Below are positions 33,469 to 34,532 of a stretch of DNA of 34,532 nt, piece after piece. This DNA is from Actinomadura bangladeshensis (GTDB taxonomy: Bacteria; Actinomycetota; Actinomycetes; Streptosporangiales; Streptosporangiaceae), in contig NZ_SMJW01000065.1 of NCBI RefSeq assembly GCF_004348335.1, positions 1 through 34,532 of the forward strand. Direction: 5' to 3'. The notes under the pieces were generated by a model. That model was not told the origin of the DNA and did no database searches. It saw only the letters and a program-made list of their open reading frames with translations. Made by a program: the position numbers and the translations under genes. Numbering within the stretch: position 1 is the stretch's first letter; each line of letters begins with the position of its first letter.

Positions 33469-34332
33469 TCACGCCAGCTCCACAGCTGCCTTCTGGATCA
33501 GGGCGACCGACTGCTCCGGGCTGAGCGCATCAGCCCGGAGAGCGTCGAACGTCAACTTGTGTATATCGATCTCCGGCCCTTTGTCCATCATCACCGAGCC
33601 GGCCCGGTTCTCGACATACGCGTACTCAGCGACGGCAGCCTCTCCCAGGTCCAGAGTCACCAGAGTGAACGCTCCGCTGACCGCCGGGTGAGCACCACAG
33701 CTGAAGGGCAGGACCTGGAGCTTTACGTTGCGCTGGCGTGCTCTTGCCACCAGAGCGTGGAGTTGCTCCGCCATGAGCTCAGGGCTGCCGACGATCCGAC
33801 GAAGCACTGCCTCACTGAGCACGGCCCAGTACTGGACGGGCTCGTCACCTTCCAAGATTGCTTGGCGAGCGAGCCGGGCCTCGACCCGTCCCTGGATCTC
33901 TTCGTCAGATGGCCGCCGGGGTTCAACTGACATGATCGCCCGTGCGTACTCGGGCGTCTGCAGCAGACCAGGCACCCACTCATTGGCATAGATGTCGATC
34001 TCCGTGGCTTCGGCTTCCAGGCCGAGGTACAGCTCGAATCCGGGGTGCAGGACCTCGCCGTAGCGCTGCCACCAGCCGCGTTGCCGCGCCGCCTTGGCCA
34101 GTTCGGTGAGCTGCGCCACTTCGTCCGGCGTCGCGCCGTACAGCTCCACGAGCCGTTCGAGAACGCGGGCGGGCACTGAGCTCTGCCCCGTCTCCATCCG
34201 GCTGATGGTCGAGTCCGTGCGAGCGATATGGCGGGCCGCATCGTCCGCTGTGACGCCGGCGCGGGTCCGCAGGGCACGGAGCCGGATGCCCAGCATGATC
34301 CGACGGACGGTCGGGCTCTCGGGACGTGGCAT
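33469..34332 (-). CDS. XRE-family regulator with DUF5753 region (Scr1-type)
   Basis: The 287-residue protein has an XRE helix-turn-helix (about 10-65, LRALRTRAGVTADDAARHI then DSTISRMETG) and a DUF5753 region (about 95-280) with the typical YANEWVPGLLQTPEYARAI and LQVLPFSCGAHPAVSGAF segments. I chose the ATG at 34332 because AGGAGGTG lies seven bases upstream; an ATG ten codons earlier at 34362 has a weaker site (GGGAAGG). Such regulators with DUF397 partners influence development and antibiotic production in actinomycetes. Its neighbourhood here may mean it controls the adjacent unseen plus-strand gene or the pair itself. Confidence 0.94.
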   Translation of the reverse strand: MPRPESPTVRRIMLGIRLRALRTRAGVTADDAARHIARTDSTISRMETGQSSVPARVLERLVELYGATPDEVAQLTELAKAARQRGWWQRYGEVLHPGFELYLGLEAEATEIDIYANEWVPGLLQTPEYARAIMSVEPRRPSDEEIQGRVEARLARQAILEGDEPVQYWAVLSEAVLRRIVGSPELMAEQLHALVARARQRNVKLQVLPFSCGAHPAVSGAFTLVTLDLGEAAVAEYAYVENRAGSVMMDKGPEIDIHKLTFDALRADALSPEQSVALIQKAAVELA

Positions 34333-34532
34333 CGGGGCACCTCCTCGGTGATCGCTCGTCATTCTGCCTTCCCAACCTCACCTTGCGTGGCCGATTCCAC
34401 ACACACAGTCCATTTCGGTCACTTCAAATCAATTTTTGAAACGGGATTGCATCTTAGCTTTGCATCAGTCAGGATCGAGCCGACCGTACAACATGTGACG
34501 TGATGCATACACACAGTGATCATCTGAGGAGG
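34333..34532. promoter_or_regulatory. Upstream region of the regulator operon; possible start of a divergent gene
   Basis: About 200 bases without a gene and with lower GC than the rest of the window, as expected for promoters. TTGCATC occurs twice 13 bases apart (around 34447-34466). The window ends in GAGGAGG (34526-34532), a strong Shine-Dalgarno sequence on the plus strand, so a plus-strand gene probably starts just beyond the edge. Confidence 0.4.

Noticed and set aside
34333..34362. Longer N-terminus for the XRE regulator
   Set aside because: The downstream ATG has the near-ideal AGGAGGTG site at proper spacing, and the extra ten residues precede the usual family start.

Overview
The window is GC-rich, densely coded DNA from a filamentous actinobacterium. 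The clearest lineage markers are a Scr1-type pair at the right end (an XRE regulator with a DUF5753 region plus a DUF397 protein), a membrane-anchored STAND NTPase with WD40 repeats, an ECF-type sigma factor with a membrane partner, frequent GTG/TTG starts and hairpin terminators without U-tracts. A Streptosporangiales (Actinomadura-like) host fits best, but this is inference.

Left part, 1-5.5 kb: a STAND NTPase-WD40 gene on the minus strand runs off the left edge. It is divergent from a sigma factor and putative anti-sigma gene pair, which converges on a small membrane protein gene preceded by a near-perfect palindromic operator.

Centre, 5.6-23.7 kb: a run of nucleic-acid-processing genes that looks like a defence island. 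Its core is a tightly coupled six-gene minus-strand operon (17307 to 5667): TerY-like VWA protein, protein kinase with C-terminal zinc ribbon, 1128-residue superfamily 1 helicase (UPF1/DNA2-like), an unrecognised 536-residue protein with a winged-helix-like N-terminus and a terminal HEPN-like RN-x3-H motif, a coiled-coil McrB-like AAA+ ATPase, and a DUF2357/McrC-like protein whose nuclease motif is not visible but which ends in zinc ribbons. Four junctions overlap or lie within 2 bp. Upstream on the same strand are a UvrD-type helicase fused to an Fe-S PD-(D/E)XK nuclease and a protein combining an EVE/PUA-like, a CBS-pair and a HEPN-like region. Divergent from these is an N-6 adenine methylase-like gene whose catalytic NPPF motif is changed to APPI. 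This set is the best candidate for an undescribed system: a phosphorylation-controlled, McrBC-related DNA-processing machine with possible HEPN RNase effectors.

Right part, 23.7-33 kb: a complete type I restriction-modification operon (hsdM, hsdS, hsdR) followed by a YgjP-type metalloprotease and a serine/threonine kinase with a TPR-like tail, all on the minus strand with short gaps. hsdS and the 3' end of hsdM have clearly lower GC than the neighbours. The window closes with the XRE/DUF397 pair, a strong terminator-like hairpin, and a ribosome-binding-site-like sequence at the last bases that probably belongs to a plus-strand gene outside the window.

I saw no rRNA, tRNA, transposase, integrase, CRISPR array or attachment site. 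All domain names come from reading motifs by eye, without database searches.
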